DNA from: Keguizhuia sedimenti
GTDB taxonomy: Bacteria; Pseudomonadota; Gammaproteobacteria; Burkholderiales; Burkholderiaceae_D
Direction of reading: 5' to 3'
Length of the DNA stretch: 64,000 nt
Assembly: GCA_030715135.1 (NCBI GenBank)
Contig: JAUYVH010000001.1
Span: forward strand, 434,001-498,000
In this document: positions 9,468 to 17,872 of the stretch, in pieces
How positions within the stretch are numbered: position 1 is the stretch's first letter
How the letters are laid out: each line of letters opens with the position of its first letter
The notes under the pieces: model-generated
What the model was told of the DNA's origin: nothing
Databases searched by the model: none
Seen by the model: the letters and a program-made list of their open reading frames with translations, nothing else
Made by a program: the position numbers and the translations under genes

Positions 9468-10031
9468 TTAGCGCAAGGTCTTGAGCGCCACCGCCCATTT
9501 GTGCAATTCATCAAGCAGTGTGCCGGCGGATTTGACATGGTGCTCGTTCGGCGTGAATTTTTTTTCCTGGTCGAGATGCTGACTGACATTTTGAATGACC
9601 ACCGCTTCGACCATAGGCATGATTTTCAAAGTGGTGAGCGTTATTTTTTCGACCTGGACTGCGCGCATTCCGCCTGACACCCCACCGTAACTGACCATTG
9701 CGGCCGGCTTGTAATTCCATTCCTTGTACACATAGTTCAGGGCATTCAGCAGGGATGGCGGCGGGCCGAAATTGTACTCCGGCGTCACGAACACATAAGC
9801 ATCTGCGGCTGCAACGCTGGCCGCCCATTTCCTGGTGTGCTCATGCTGATAATTTTGCTTGACCGGATGTTCCGGCTCGTCGTACACAGGAAGATTGCAA
9901 TCTGCCAGATCGAGCAGGTGTGAATCGAACTTTGCATGCTGCACGGCAAGCTCGTGAAACCAGCTTGCAACGGAGGGGCCGACCCGGCCCGGGCGCGTGC
10001 TGCAGGTAATGATGTGAAGTCTCAACGCCAT
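9468..10031 (-). CDS. NADPH-dependent FMN reductase family flavoprotein
   Basis: A 187-residue flavodoxin-fold reductase. The FMN phosphate loop is seen near the N-terminus (CSTRPGRVGPSVASWF), and the second flavin segment is VTPEYNFGPPPSLLNALNYV, typical of the SsuE/ArsH/ChrR-like family; SYGGVSGGMRA follows. No signal peptide or membrane segment. The start at 10031 has GGAGAGAGAC directly before ATG. It stands alone; a hairpin without a T-run (9411-9440) lies after the stop. It may reduce quinones, chromate or azo compounds, but the substrate cannot be told from sequence. Confidence 0.85.
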   Translation of the reverse strand: MALRLHIITCSTRPGRVGPSVASWFHELAVQHAKFDSHLLDLADCNLPVYDEPEHPVKQNYQHEHTRKWAASVAAADAYVFVTPEYNFGPPPSLLNALNYVYKEWNYKPAAMVSYGGVSGGMRAVQVEKITLTTLKIMPMVEAVVIQNVSQHLDQEKKFTPNEHHVKSAGTLLDELHKWAVALKTLR

Positions 10032-10246
10032 GTCTCTCTCCTTATCCGGTTGGAACCCATCCTGTTGGGATACTGCAGTGACGGCGATCCCGGTTTTGCA
10101 GGGATAGCTCTAATCAGCAGACAGAAGCAAGAGAAATCAGTTGCATTGCATGAGTGAAGCAAACAGGAAAACGGCCATGATCGTGGCCGCTGATTGCTGC
10201 GTCGCTTCCGTCATGCATGCAGGGCATGGCGGAAGCGACACAGAAT

Positions 10247-11098
10247 CTATACTGCCGCTATTTCCAGATCGGCGCTTTCCGCCTTCTTCGCTTTGGCCGC
10301 ATCCTGCTTCGCGCGGGCGCGGGATGGCGGTAGCCGGCGCAAGGTGCGCAGGGCATTGATGTCTTTGAGACCGATTGCGCGCTGCTCCACTGAAATCAGT
10401 CCGATTTCATTGAACGCAGACAGCGTGCGGCTGACTGTTTCCAGGGTCAGACCCAGATAACTGCCGATTTCCTGGCGTGTCATGCGCAAATTGAATTCCT
10501 TGCCCGAGTATCCCATGTCCGCAAAGCGCTCGGACAAGGAAACCAGGAAGCGCGCAACGCGTGCTTCTGCGCTCAGGGAGCCCAGCATGCTGACCATGGT
10601 TTGTTCACGGATCAACTCTCGGCTCATTACGCCATACAGAGCCACTTCCAGTTCCGGCTGCTTCCTGCCGAGCGCGGTGAACACCTTGAACGGCACCATG
10701 ATGATGTCGCAGCTGGAAAGAGCAACTGCTTCGGAACCGTACTTGCGGGCGTGGATGCCATCCATGCCGAACATGTCACCCTTCATCGGAAAGCTCAATA
10801 CCTGCTCATTGCCGAGCTCATCGATCAGCACCGTTTTCAGGAAGCCCGAATTAACAATATAGAGCATGTCGAATGGCTGACCGATCGTATGGATGCGTTG
10901 CCCTGCCTTGAATTGCACATGCTGGAAAACCAGATCCGGATCATATGCCGTAGATGAGTAGGCGGGAATGCGGAGCAAATCGCAAACTTCGGCAAGGTTG
11001 GACCAGAGCTTGCCAGTACGCTGACGTCCTGCTTCGGTTTTAACTTGCATGCCGAGACCAAAATGAGTCGCGCCGTTTTCAAGGATCATCGTGGACAT
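10247..11098 (-). CDS. Crp/Fnr family transcription regulator lacking the FNR cysteine cluster
   Basis: A 283-residue regulator with an N-terminal cyclic-nucleotide-binding-like domain (about 55-150), a long dimer helix and a C-terminal winged helix. The recognition helix LGLTLETVSRTL (about 215-226) has the E-xx-S-R pattern that in FNR reads TTGAT half-sites. Unlike oxygen-sensing FNR it has only two cysteines (about 39 and 130), so a four-Cys iron-sulfur cluster is not possible in the usual form. A Lys/Ala-rich tail of about 30 residues extends past the DNA-binding domain. GGAG precedes the start by seven bases. It faces a long AT-rich control region shared with a small membrane-protein gene. 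Confidence 0.88.
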   Translation of the reverse strand: MSTMILENGATHFGLGMQVKTEAGRQRTGKLWSNLAEVCDLLRIPAYSSTAYDPDLVFQHVQFKAGQRIHTIGQPFDMLYIVNSGFLKTVLIDELGNEQVLSFPMKGDMFGMDGIHARKYGSEAVALSSCDIIMVPFKVFTALGRKQPELEVALYGVMSRELIREQTMVSMLGSLSAEARVARFLVSLSERFADMGYSGKEFNLRMTRQEIGSYLGLTLETVSRTLSAFNEIGLISVEQRAIGLKDINALRTLRRLPPSRARAKQDAAKAKKAESADLEIAAV

Positions 11099-11149
11099 GT
11101 GTTACTCCATTCAAACATTAAGTTAATCAGATACAACGATTCCGCTGCT

Positions 11150-11166
11150 AAACGTTTCTTGCGATT
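11150..11166 (+). repeat. Direct repeat copy 1 (17 bp)
   Basis: Sequence AAACGTTTCTTGCGATT. It recurs with a single change at 11397-11413. The spacing of 247 bases and location in the control region suggest paired regulator sites. Confidence 0.6.
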
Positions 11167-11396
11167 ACGTGATGGAGCAAGTATGGATATTTCGAACGAT
11201 GTTGAAAATCAGGAAATGCTGCTAAAGCATGTAGGATGATCTTGTAAAACGTTCGGAAAATTCCGACACGGCCTTAATGAATGATAAGAAATTGGCTTAC
11301 AAACTGTGAGAAATCACCAACACTTCATTTGCGCTTCTTCACTCTGTAAATTGAATTTTGGTGCGCAAGAAAACACTTGTTCTATTTACCTTAAGA

Positions 11397-11413
11397 AAAC
11401 GCTTCTTGCGATT
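11397..11413 (+). repeat. Direct repeat copy 2 (17 bp)
   Basis: Sequence AAACGCTTCTTGCGATT, 16 of 17 positions the same as 11150-11166; it runs directly into TTGATTTAAC, which holds an FNR-like half-site. Confidence 0.6.
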
Positions 11414-11560
11414 GATTTAACAAGGAAATTTTCAAAAAACAAGGTTTCTTAACTTAAAGCAGCTTTGACTTTTCTCAAGCGAATGCGTGCTATACGCTCT
11501 TTGAACGAAGAAAAAATACGACATCTTTCTTCCCGTAAAAACTTACCAAATTAAATTTTC

Positions 11561-11601
11561 TTGCACAGGATCAATAAAAAACTGCCTTTGCCTTCCATAA
11601 T
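11561..11601 (+). promoter_or_regulatory. Candidate FNR/Crp-type class II promoter
   Basis: TTGCACAGGATCAA (11561-11574) matches the FNR consensus TTGAT-N4-ATCAA at 8 of 10 positions. A -10-like CATAAT lies at 11596-11601. The site centre to -10 distance is about 31 bases, the geometry of a class II activator promoter (site at about -41.5). Transcription would begin near 11609, just before the GGGAGG ribosome-binding site. Confidence 0.5.
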
Positions 11602-11624
11602 GAAACCACTCAATGGGAGGCGCT

Positions 11625-11732
11625 ATGACTTACTTTTGGATTGGAGCAGCAATCGTTCCGGTAGTCTTGATAAGTGCTGCATTTATTGTGTATATCGCGT
11701 TCAACGATCTGGAAGAAGCAGACCGTTGGTAA
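11625..11732 (+). CDS. 35-residue single-pass membrane protein
   Basis: A very short gene: a hydrophobic segment from about residue 4 to 26 and an acidic tail NDLEEADRW. It is preceded by GGGAGG five bases before ATG and by a candidate FNR-type promoter, which together support translation. The size and shape recall small subunits of respiratory oxidases (CcoS, CydX, CcoQ classes), but no diagnostic motif of those is present, so I leave it unnamed. The Crp/Fnr-like regulator encoded divergently upstream is a possible controller. Confidence 0.55.
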   Translation: MTYFWIGAAIVPVVLISAAFIVYIAFNDLEEADRW

Positions 11733-11981
11733 GACGAAGCATCTCCTGCCTGCCAGGATACAAATACGTGGCTCCGGCAATGCGAACTTGGGGATTGTCA
11801 TGGATATCGCCAGGTGATGCATCATGGTGATTGCTCGACCATTCCCTGCTGTCGCATTTAATTAAAGCGACGAGACGGCGACGGTTTGTTCGTTGGATTC
11901 CGCTGCATATCTGCGCGACATAAGCAGGCATTTCTCTATTCGAGCTGATGATGTTTCCGAATCGCGCACCTGCACCGAATT
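11733..11981. other. Intergenic stretch, nothing identified
   Basis: No frame with a start, ribosome-binding site and plausible composition was found between the 35-residue gene and the possible small gene at 11982-12155. Confidence 0.4.
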
Positions 11982-12155
11982 TTAGAAAAAGAAGCGCGCG
12001 ACCCCGATAGGTAACGCCATTACTGCAGTCATGACCAGCACAGTTTTTGGCGTGAGCAGAAGTCTGATTTCTTCAAGAATCAATGAACTTATTTTTCTTT
12101 GGGGCGGTGGCAAATGCTGCATGGTGTCGGACCCGAAAGGGTCAAAGAAGAACAT
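11982..12155 (-). CDS. Possible small membrane protein, 57 aa
   Basis: An open frame encoding a proline-containing N-terminus (FFFDPFGSDT, then LPPPQRK), an amphipathic helix and a C-terminal hydrophobic segment of about 18 residues ending VARFFF. A GGAG precedes the ATG by only two bases, so the start is uncertain; the Met at residue 12 is an alternative. I recognise no family. Its length and order of features look protein-like, but chance cannot be excluded. Confidence 0.35.
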   Translation of the reverse strand: MFFFDPFGSDTMQHLPPPQRKISSLILEEIRLLLTPKTVLVMTAVMALPIGVARFFF

Positions 12156-12328
12156 GGCTCCATTATAGAAATTCGGTTCTCAAGAGCAATATTTTATGTG
12201 CAACTTTGCGCTTTAATTTCGGCTTTTTCATGTCAATTGCTGCCGGAAAGCAGGTATGCGGTGCATTGCGCTTGTTGCCTGCATTCGTAAATCATGCACA
12301 AGCATTTCGCAATAGTCGCTTTATCCCG

Positions 12329-13123
12329 TTACCAATACGTCCATAACATTTTTGCAGCCAGCACATAGAGCAGGCAGGCAAAAATCCTTTTCAGCGTCGA
12401 TACCGGAAGACGATGCGCCAGGCGCGCTCCGAACGGCGCAGTAACGATGCTCCCGCACACCAGGCCGATCAGTGCAGTGGTCGATATGAAACCGATCGCA
12501 TCGCTGGGCAGCCCCGTAACACTCCATCCCGATATGATGTATCCGATCGTACCCACGAGTGCAAGCGGCATGCCGATCATGGCTGCCGTGCCGATCGTCA
12601 TGCGCATCGGTACGCCGCACCAGAGCATGAATGGAATCGTCAGGAAGGCGCCACCGGCTGAAACCAGGCCACTGATTGCGCCGATCACTGTTCCCACCAT
12701 GAAAAGCGGCCCTGGTTTGGGCAAGGTCCTCGCTGCCTTGGGTTTGCGGTTCAGCAGCATCTGCGTCGCGCCCAGGAACACAATGACGGAAAAACTCAAG
12801 GCCAACTGCCGCTGCGGTATCCATGCGGATGCGCCTGTGGCCAGCAAACTGCCGAAGACGGCGCCAGGCGCCATGGCCTTGACGATGTGAAGATCGACAC
12901 CACCCAGTTTCCAGTGTTCGCGCACGCTTGCGACAGACGTAAAGACAATCGATGCCATCCCCGTTGCAAGCGCCATGTGCACCACATAATCAGGCGCGAA
13001 ATGCTGTGCCGAAAAGAGCGCGGCAAGAATCGGTACCAGCGTCATGCCACCGCCGATGCCAAGCAAGCCGGCAAGGAAGCCGACACCTGCACCCGCCGCT
13101 ACGTAAGCGATCCACCAGATCAT
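12329..13123 (-). CDS. TSUP (TauE/SafE, DUF81) family permease
   Basis: A 264-residue inner-membrane protein with about eight hydrophobic segments in two homologous halves. The first half opens with GFLAGLLGIGGGMTLVPIL and the second with GAISGLVSAGGAFLTIPFM, the paired glycine-rich signatures of the TSUP family, which move sulfite, sulfoacetate, taurine-related anions or other small organic anions. No adjacent metabolic gene points to a substrate. The region upstream (13124-13338) holds a 12-bp tandem repeat and a large inverted repeat that might be control elements for it. Confidence 0.88.
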   Translation of the reverse strand: MIWWIAYVAAGAGVGFLAGLLGIGGGMTLVPILAALFSAQHFAPDYVVHMALATGMASIVFTSVASVREHWKLGGVDLHIVKAMAPGAVFGSLLATGASAWIPQRQLALSFSVIVFLGATQMLLNRKPKAARTLPKPGPLFMVGTVIGAISGLVSAGGAFLTIPFMLWCGVPMRMTIGTAAMIGMPLALVGTIGYIISGWSVTGLPSDAIGFISTTALIGLVCGSIVTAPFGARLAHRLPVSTLKRIFACLLYVLAAKMLWTYW

Positions 13124-13155
13124 GTTTTCCCCTTGTATCAGCTATCCGATAAGCG

Positions 13156-13188
13156 ATGCGTTCCTGCATGCGTTCCTGCATGCGTTCC
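13156..13188 (+). repeat. Short tandem repeat, 12-bp unit
   Basis: The unit ATGCGTTCCTGC is present 2.75 times without a mismatch, 33 bases upstream of the TSUP permease start. Such a tract could change copy number by slippage. Confidence 0.8.
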
Positions 13189-13250
13189 ACATCGCACATT
13201 GCATGGACAGGCATCGTTCATCAGGCTGCTGCCGCTTCTGACCATACACT

Positions 13251-13291
13251 AGAACTGGTTTCATCGACAGCCTCATGATGAAACCCGTTCT
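13251..13291. repeat. Inverted repeat, possible operator
   Basis: Arms of 15 bp (13251-13265 and 13277-13291) match at 14 positions around an 11-base centre. No T-run follows on either strand, so it is more like a protein-binding dyad or an RNA stem than a terminator. It lies between the pseudouridine synthase stop and the permease start. Confidence 0.6.
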
Positions 13292-13338
13292 AATTAATTC
13301 ATGCACAAGTTTGCCGACCATGCCGGTCTCGCGGCATT

Positions 13339-14313
13339 TCATCCGCCTTGCCACTTCAATCTGAACCGGCTTTCAAAACAATGCGCCTTGCCGGTGACCG
13401 GATCGGAGAAGGACAAGGATTTGGCCAGCAGCTGCAAAGGCGCCTGGTAAAGCCTCGCTGTCTCGACGGGTTCTCGCTCTTCCGGCAAAAGCATCGGATA
13501 GATCCGGTCGTTCAGGATAGGCATGCCCAGGGCCGCCATGTGCGCACGCAGCTGATGCTTCTGGCCGGTCACAGGATACAAGTGAAAGCGGGCGATTCCA
13601 TCTTTTGCCTCCTGCAATTCGATCCTTGTTTCGGCGTTCGGCTCGCCTGGCACTTCGCGCATTTGCATGAAAGACGGCCCTTCTTCCAGGCGGCTACGGT
13701 ACGTCAATGGAAACGCGATACCTGGGCGCAAGGAGGCAATCGCCTCATAGCATTTCCCGACTACACGCTGCCGAAACAGGCTCTGATAATGGTTGCGCGA
13801 CTCGGGCTGCACCGAGAACAGCACGAGCCCTGCGGTTTCGCGATCGATGCGATGGATAGGAGACAGTGTTTCGATGCCGAGCTTGCGCTTCATGCGCACC
13901 AGCAGGGTTTCGCGCAGATAGCGGCCCGATGGCACGACCGGCAGGAAATGCGGCTTGTCCGCGACCACCAGATAGTCATCCTGGTACACCAGGTATTCTT
14001 CAAACGGAATAGGATCTTCCGCCGGCATGCTGCGGTAGTAATAAATCTTGGAATACGCACGGTATGCGCAACCCGGAGAAAGCGGCTTTCCTTCGGCATC
14101 GAGCACTTCACCGCGAAGCATGCGTGCACGCCATTCCTCACGCTCAATTGCGGGGAACCGGTGTGCCAGAAAATCGATCAGCGTCGGCCAGTTCTGCGGC
14201 GGCAGTGCCACGCAGCTGGGACTGATGCCTTCCTTGCTCGGCAAACGTTCGGCAGGCCGGTTTTTTGCCTGCCCCATTGCCTGCGCCTTCAATTCCTCAC
14301 TCGCTTGCCGCAT
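13339..14313 (-). CDS. RluA-family pseudouridine synthase
   Basis: A 324-residue pseudouridine synthase of the RluA group. The catalytic motif HRIDRETAGLVLF, with the essential Asp, lies near residue 155, preceded by YLVVADKPHFLPVVPSG. An N-terminal S4-like stretch is weakly visible (ARMLRGEVLDAEGKPL). The start at 14313 overlaps the end of trhO by 17 bases; an internal ATG at 14277 would remove the overlap. RluA members modify 23S rRNA or tRNA; which position this one modifies is not clear. The gene is last in the unit TlpA-like, trhO, this gene. Confidence 0.88.
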   Translation of the reverse strand: MRQASEELKAQAMGQAKNRPAERLPSKEGISPSCVALPPQNWPTLIDFLAHRFPAIEREEWRARMLRGEVLDAEGKPLSPGCAYRAYSKIYYYRSMPAEDPIPFEEYLVYQDDYLVVADKPHFLPVVPSGRYLRETLLVRMKRKLGIETLSPIHRIDRETAGLVLFSVQPESRNHYQSLFRQRVVGKCYEAIASLRPGIAFPLTYRSRLEEGPSFMQMREVPGEPNAETRIELQEAKDGIARFHLYPVTGQKHQLRAHMAALGMPILNDRIYPMLLPEEREPVETARLYQAPLQLLAKSLSFSDPVTGKAHCFESRFRLKWQGG

Positions 14314-15181
14314 TCAGGCGCCTGGCCCGCTGCAGGCGCCATTCCTCGTCAGGATCGCTTCCATACACGTCTTCCAGGGTCGTATCGGTTTCCTGCAGCC
14401 TGGTATCGAGCGCAATGCGGTTATCGAACACAAAACACTCGCCTTCCCAGTCCTGCTCCGCATCGGGCATGGCCTGGAAGTAATTCAGGATGCCGCCTTC
14501 CAGCTCATAAACATCCAGTCCGAGCTTTTCCATCCAGGCGCCGGTTTTTTCGCAGCGGATGCCGCCGGTGCAATACATCGCCACGCGTGTGCCCGCGTCG
14601 CGCCAGGCAGGCGCATGTTCTTCAATGTATTTCGGAAAGTCGCGGAAATTGGAAACCTGCGGGTCGATCGCACCCTTGAAGCGCCCGAGGCGATACTCGA
14701 AACTGTTGCGGTTGTCGATCACCACAACGTCGTCCTGCGCAATCAGCTCGCGCCATTGCCGCGGGCCGACCTGCTTGCCATGCCGCTGGATCGCATCGAC
14801 GCCGATTACTTCAGGCAAACCCAGCGCGACGATCTCGTCCTTTTTATGCACCTTGATGCGTGCAAAAGGCCTGGTCTTGCATGCGCTGCGCTTGAAAGCC
14901 ATGCCCGCGAAGCCGGACTCGAATCGAGCGTCGTTAAGCAGCGCATGCTCGAACGCATCCAGTGCTTCACGCGTGCCGGCCACAACGCCGTTGATGCCTT
15001 CCTGCGCAATCAGGATACTGCCGGACAAGTCCTGCGCAAGCTGGCGCAGGAGCGCGACGATCCCGGCAGGATCGCGCAGCTCGACGAATTTGTAAAAAGA
15101 CGAATGAAAGAGCTCGTTGGCCTGAGCAGTGAGGTACGCCGGACTCTCCGGCAATCTCTGCGCATGTGTCTTATCCGTCAT
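14297..15181 (-). CDS. trhO: tRNA uridine(34) hydroxylase TrhO (YceA)
   Basis: A 294-residue rhodanese-domain enzyme that hydroxylates U34 of certain tRNAs as an oxygen-dependent route to 5-carboxymethoxy/5-methoxyuridine. The N-terminal acylphosphatase-like domain carries the ILIAQEGINGVVAG motif (about 57-69); the rhodanese domain follows with VVVIDNRNSFEY and the catalytic loop CTGGIRCEKTGAWM, cysteines at about 184 and 190. It overlaps the upstream TlpA-like gene by four bases (ATGA) and the downstream pseudouridine synthase by 17, so the three are translationally linked. Two neighbouring RNA-modification genes make sense together. Confidence 0.93.
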   Translation of the reverse strand: MTDKTHAQRLPESPAYLTAQANELFHSSFYKFVELRDPAGIVALLRQLAQDLSGSILIAQEGINGVVAGTREALDAFEHALLNDARFESGFAGMAFKRSACKTRPFARIKVHKKDEIVALGLPEVIGVDAIQRHGKQVGPRQWRELIAQDDVVVIDNRNSFEYRLGRFKGAIDPQVSNFRDFPKYIEEHAPAWRDAGTRVAMYCTGGIRCEKTGAWMEKLGLDVYELEGGILNYFQAMPDAEQDWEGECFVFDNRIALDTRLQETDTTLEDVYGSDPDEEWRLQRARRLNAASE

Positions 15182-15705
15182 GCCGCCAGCGCCTTCTCGA
15201 GCAACTGATGCAAAGCCGGAAATTCCGGTTCGCCGACATACCGCTTGATGATGTTGCCGTTCTTGTCGATGACAAATGTAGTCGGCGTGAGCTTCACATC
15301 GCCGAAGGACTTCGCGATGTCGCCCTGACTATCCAATGCGACCTTGAACGGCAGATTGCGTGTCTGCGCATAATTGAGCACATAGTTCGGCGGATCGTAG
15401 CTCATGGCCACGGCAATGAATTCCAGCCCCTGGTCCTTGTACTTGGTATAGGTCCGCGCCATGTCCGGCATTTCCTTGATGCAGGTGGCACAGGAAGTTG
15501 CCCAGAAGTTCACCATCACCACCTTGCCGCGCAGGCTTTCGGAACTGATTTTTTCGCCGCTGAGCGTCGTGTAGGTAACTTCGGGTGCGGAATCCTTTGC
15601 CGAAAACAGGACAAAACCGGCAATGGCGATTGCAGCAACGATCGCCGCAACTGCAATGTTGCGCCAAAGGTTTTTGCGCGATGGATTTGAAGATGTCTCT
15701 TGCAT
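15178..15705 (-). CDS. TlpA-family membrane-anchored thiol:disulfide protein
   Basis: A 175-residue thioredoxin-fold protein. An N-terminal anchor (about 14-35) leaves the rest in the periplasm. The active site is WATSCATC with cysteines at about 72 and 75; the cis-Pro segment is LTPTTFVIDKNG. This layout is that of TlpA/ResA proteins that reduce cytochrome c precursors or copper-centre proteins. It is the first gene of the unit that continues into trhO by a four-base overlap. The partner of this thioredoxin is not evident from neighbours. Confidence 0.88.
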   Translation of the reverse strand: MQETSSNPSRKNLWRNIAVAAIVAAIAIAGFVLFSAKDSAPEVTYTTLSGEKISSESLRGKVVMVNFWATSCATCIKEMPDMARTYTKYKDQGLEFIAVAMSYDPPNYVLNYAQTRNLPFKVALDSQGDIAKSFGDVKLTPTTFVIDKNGNIIKRYVGEPEFPALHQLLEKALAA

Positions 15706-15828
15706 GATGGTTAAGCTCGGCTGGACAGAGTTCCCATTATAGAACTCATTGCGGCGCCTTGTTCATTCGTGCACAAGAAGCTTGATAGCTTGGTCAGGTC
15801 GTCAAATGCCGCCGCAAATAAAAGGCGC

Positions 15829-17814
15829 TCAGGCAAATTCCATGTGTGGGCGATCGGAATCGGCGATCTGAAAAATCGGAACTGTCGGCGGAAGCGGTGC
15901 ATCGATTGCGGAACAGACGGCACGCAGGGTATCGACGCAGGCAGGCGGCACCATTCCCTCTGTCTCGGAAATTTTGCACAATGCCTTGACTAGCGCCGGC
16001 TTGGCCAGGGGCATCAGGCAATTTGCCTGCTCGAGCGCGCGCCGGATTCCGGTCAAGGTGATTGCGGAAGCCGCATGCAAATCGGCAGATGACAGTTCAA
16101 GCCGGGGAAGAAACGTAGCAGCTTGCATAAATTTCTTTTGCATATCCAGCTCTGACGGCACCGGCAGGCCGGAAAATGACAGGCGGGCGAGCAAGGACAA
16201 AAGCAGCGTGCACTCCTTGCGAATCTGCGCGACGGTGGCGAATTTGAACGGTACGGCGCGCCCGGCCAGCGGCCCCAACCGGCGCACGAGAATGGTTTGC
16301 AGCACGAATTCATGCCAGCTTACCTGCCCGTCATGATTGATCACATCCTCCACCGTTTTCAGTAGCGCGCCACGTTCCGAAGGCGGCAACTGCTTTAAGA
16401 CGGGCATTGCCAGGTCAAGAACTGAAAGATGGGCAGCCGATGGTATCGCTGCAAGAACATTTACGATATGCATGACGAATGCCGCCTGATTGGGCACACA
16501 GGTTTCCAGCAATCGTTGCGGGTCGGCGTTCTTGGACCGTTGCACGAGCAGGGCCAGCGCTACGGCACCGGCGGCAGAAGGATCGTGCAAGGCGTTAGCG
16601 AGTTCCACTGGAAGCGGCATGCCGGCGCCCGGCAGCGGCTTGTCCGGGGTAACCGGCAGAGCCGGCAAACCCGTCTGGGCGGGCGACGCATTCGGGCCCG
16701 ATTCGCTCCATGCACCGAAGCTGCCTGACTGGAATGGAATGTCCGGCAAACGCGCCGGCTCGGCTGCAGCTTCCTGCAATACCGGCGCGTCCAGCAGTTC
16801 CATATTACGTCCGTACAAGCGCCGCAGGCGCTCGGCTATGGGAGGATGGGTCGCAAACCAGCCATTGAGCAGGCGCGGCAAAGGGCTGCCTATAAAGAGG
16901 TGCGAAAGCTGTTCCGCATTCGGATGATGAATGCGCGAACCCAATCCCATTTCCTGCGACAGGCCGCCGATTTTTCGCAATGCCCCGCCTAGCCCATCGC
17001 GATTGCGCGTGAACTGCACTGCACTGGCGTCGGCCAGAAATTCGCGCTGGCGCGAAACGGCCGCCTTGATCATCCTTCCGAATATGACGCCGGCGTATCC
17101 GGTGACGTATAAGGCTATGCCCAGCATTACAAAAAAGAGGCGCACGAAAAAATTCCTGTCGGCGCTGCGCATGCCGGAGGATTTGACCGCGCCATCGATC
17201 AGGTGCCGCCCGAATCCTGAAATCATCTGAAGCCCGAACAGCACGCCAATCAATCGCACGTTCAAACGCATGTCGCCGTTGAGAACATGGCTGAATTCAT
17301 GCGCGATCACGCCTTGCAGCTCATCACGGTTAAGTCGGTCCAGCGTTCCGCGCGTGACGGCAATCACCGCTTCATTCGGGTTATAGCCGGCGGCAAACGC
17401 ATTGATCGACTCTTCCTTGTCCAGCACGTAAAGCTTTGGGCAGGCAATGCCGGATGCAAGCGCCATTTCCGCCGCGACGTTCTGCAGCCGGCGCTCCTTC
17501 ACATCGTAGGTGGCGGACGACAACAACCGACCTCCGGCCATCCGCGCCACCGCATCGCCGCCTTCGCGCAGATTGAACAGCTCGACGAGGGTTCCTCCGA
17601 CGATCAATCCTGCGGTTATCAGGGTATTCGTAAGAAAAAATCCGTTGGGATAGGATGAATAGGAAACGGCGCCGAAGCCGTTTTGCAGCCACCGCCAGCT
17701 AAAGGCTGCAATGACGTTGACCAGAACGACAATTGCGATCACGGCCAGGACCATCAGCAGCACCAGATGCCTGGTCTGCTTTCTCGCATGGTCCTGCTGC
17801 GCAAAGAAATCCAT
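15829..17814 (-). CDS. M48 family membrane metallopeptidase (HtpX-like, long form)
   Basis: A 661-residue membrane protease. Two N-terminal hydrophobic segments (about 19-40 and 57-78) are followed by a zinc-peptidase domain with the HEFSH motif in GVIAHEFSHVLNGD (about 168-181) and two further membrane segments after it, as in HtpX. The third ligand lies in EFLADASAVQ. Past about residue 330 a long cytoplasmic region with DnaJ-like or regulatory helices extends the protein to twice the HtpX length; it lacks motifs I can name. It is downstream of a LemA gene by 58 bases, a pairing common in proteobacteria, and probably serves membrane-protein quality control. Confidence 0.88.
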   Translation of the reverse strand: MDFFAQQDHARKQTRHLVLLMVLAVIAIVVLVNVIAAFSWRWLQNGFGAVSYSSYPNGFFLTNTLITAGLIVGGTLVELFNLREGGDAVARMAGGRLLSSATYDVKERRLQNVAAEMALASGIACPKLYVLDKEESINAFAAGYNPNEAVIAVTRGTLDRLNRDELQGVIAHEFSHVLNGDMRLNVRLIGVLFGLQMISGFGRHLIDGAVKSSGMRSADRNFFVRLFFVMLGIALYVTGYAGVIFGRMIKAAVSRQREFLADASAVQFTRNRDGLGGALRKIGGLSQEMGLGSRIHHPNAEQLSHLFIGSPLPRLLNGWFATHPPIAERLRRLYGRNMELLDAPVLQEAAAEPARLPDIPFQSGSFGAWSESGPNASPAQTGLPALPVTPDKPLPGAGMPLPVELANALHDPSAAGAVALALLVQRSKNADPQRLLETCVPNQAAFVMHIVNVLAAIPSAAHLSVLDLAMPVLKQLPPSERGALLKTVEDVINHDGQVSWHEFVLQTILVRRLGPLAGRAVPFKFATVAQIRKECTLLLSLLARLSFSGLPVPSELDMQKKFMQAATFLPRLELSSADLHAASAITLTGIRRALEQANCLMPLAKPALVKALCKISETEGMVPPACVDTLRAVCSAIDAPLPPTVPIFQIADSDRPHMEFA

Positions 17815-17872
17815 GGCGGACTAAGGATTAGCCGTGACGTTGAAAGAATTGGCGGCTGGATTGGCCGCTGAA

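Larger units (their letters stand above)
11099..11624. promoter_or_regulatory. AT-rich divergent control region
   Basis: A 526-bp stretch without a convincing gene, much richer in A and T than its surroundings, between the Crp/Fnr regulator and the 35-residue membrane protein. It holds a 17-bp direct repeat with one mismatch (11150-11166 and 11397-11413, core TTCTTGCGATT), a third copy of the CGCAAGAA core in the opposite orientation near 11374, and an FNR-type promoter at 11561-11601. The arrangement suggests binding by more than one regulator. Confidence 0.5.

Noticed and set aside
11625-11732. The 35-residue protein as CcoS or CydX
   Set aside because: Size and topology fit, but the diagnostic sequence of neither family is present and no oxidase gene is adjacent.
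13348-14679. A 443-residue plus-strand frame opposite the pseudouridine synthase and trhO
   Set aside because: Shadow of two well-supported minus-strand genes; no recognisable motif and an Arg/His-rich composition typical of antisense frames.
15741-15760. Third copy of the MITE-like terminal repeat (TATAGAACTCATT)
   Set aside because: Only the first eleven or so bases match; no partner end is found and similarity stops at once.
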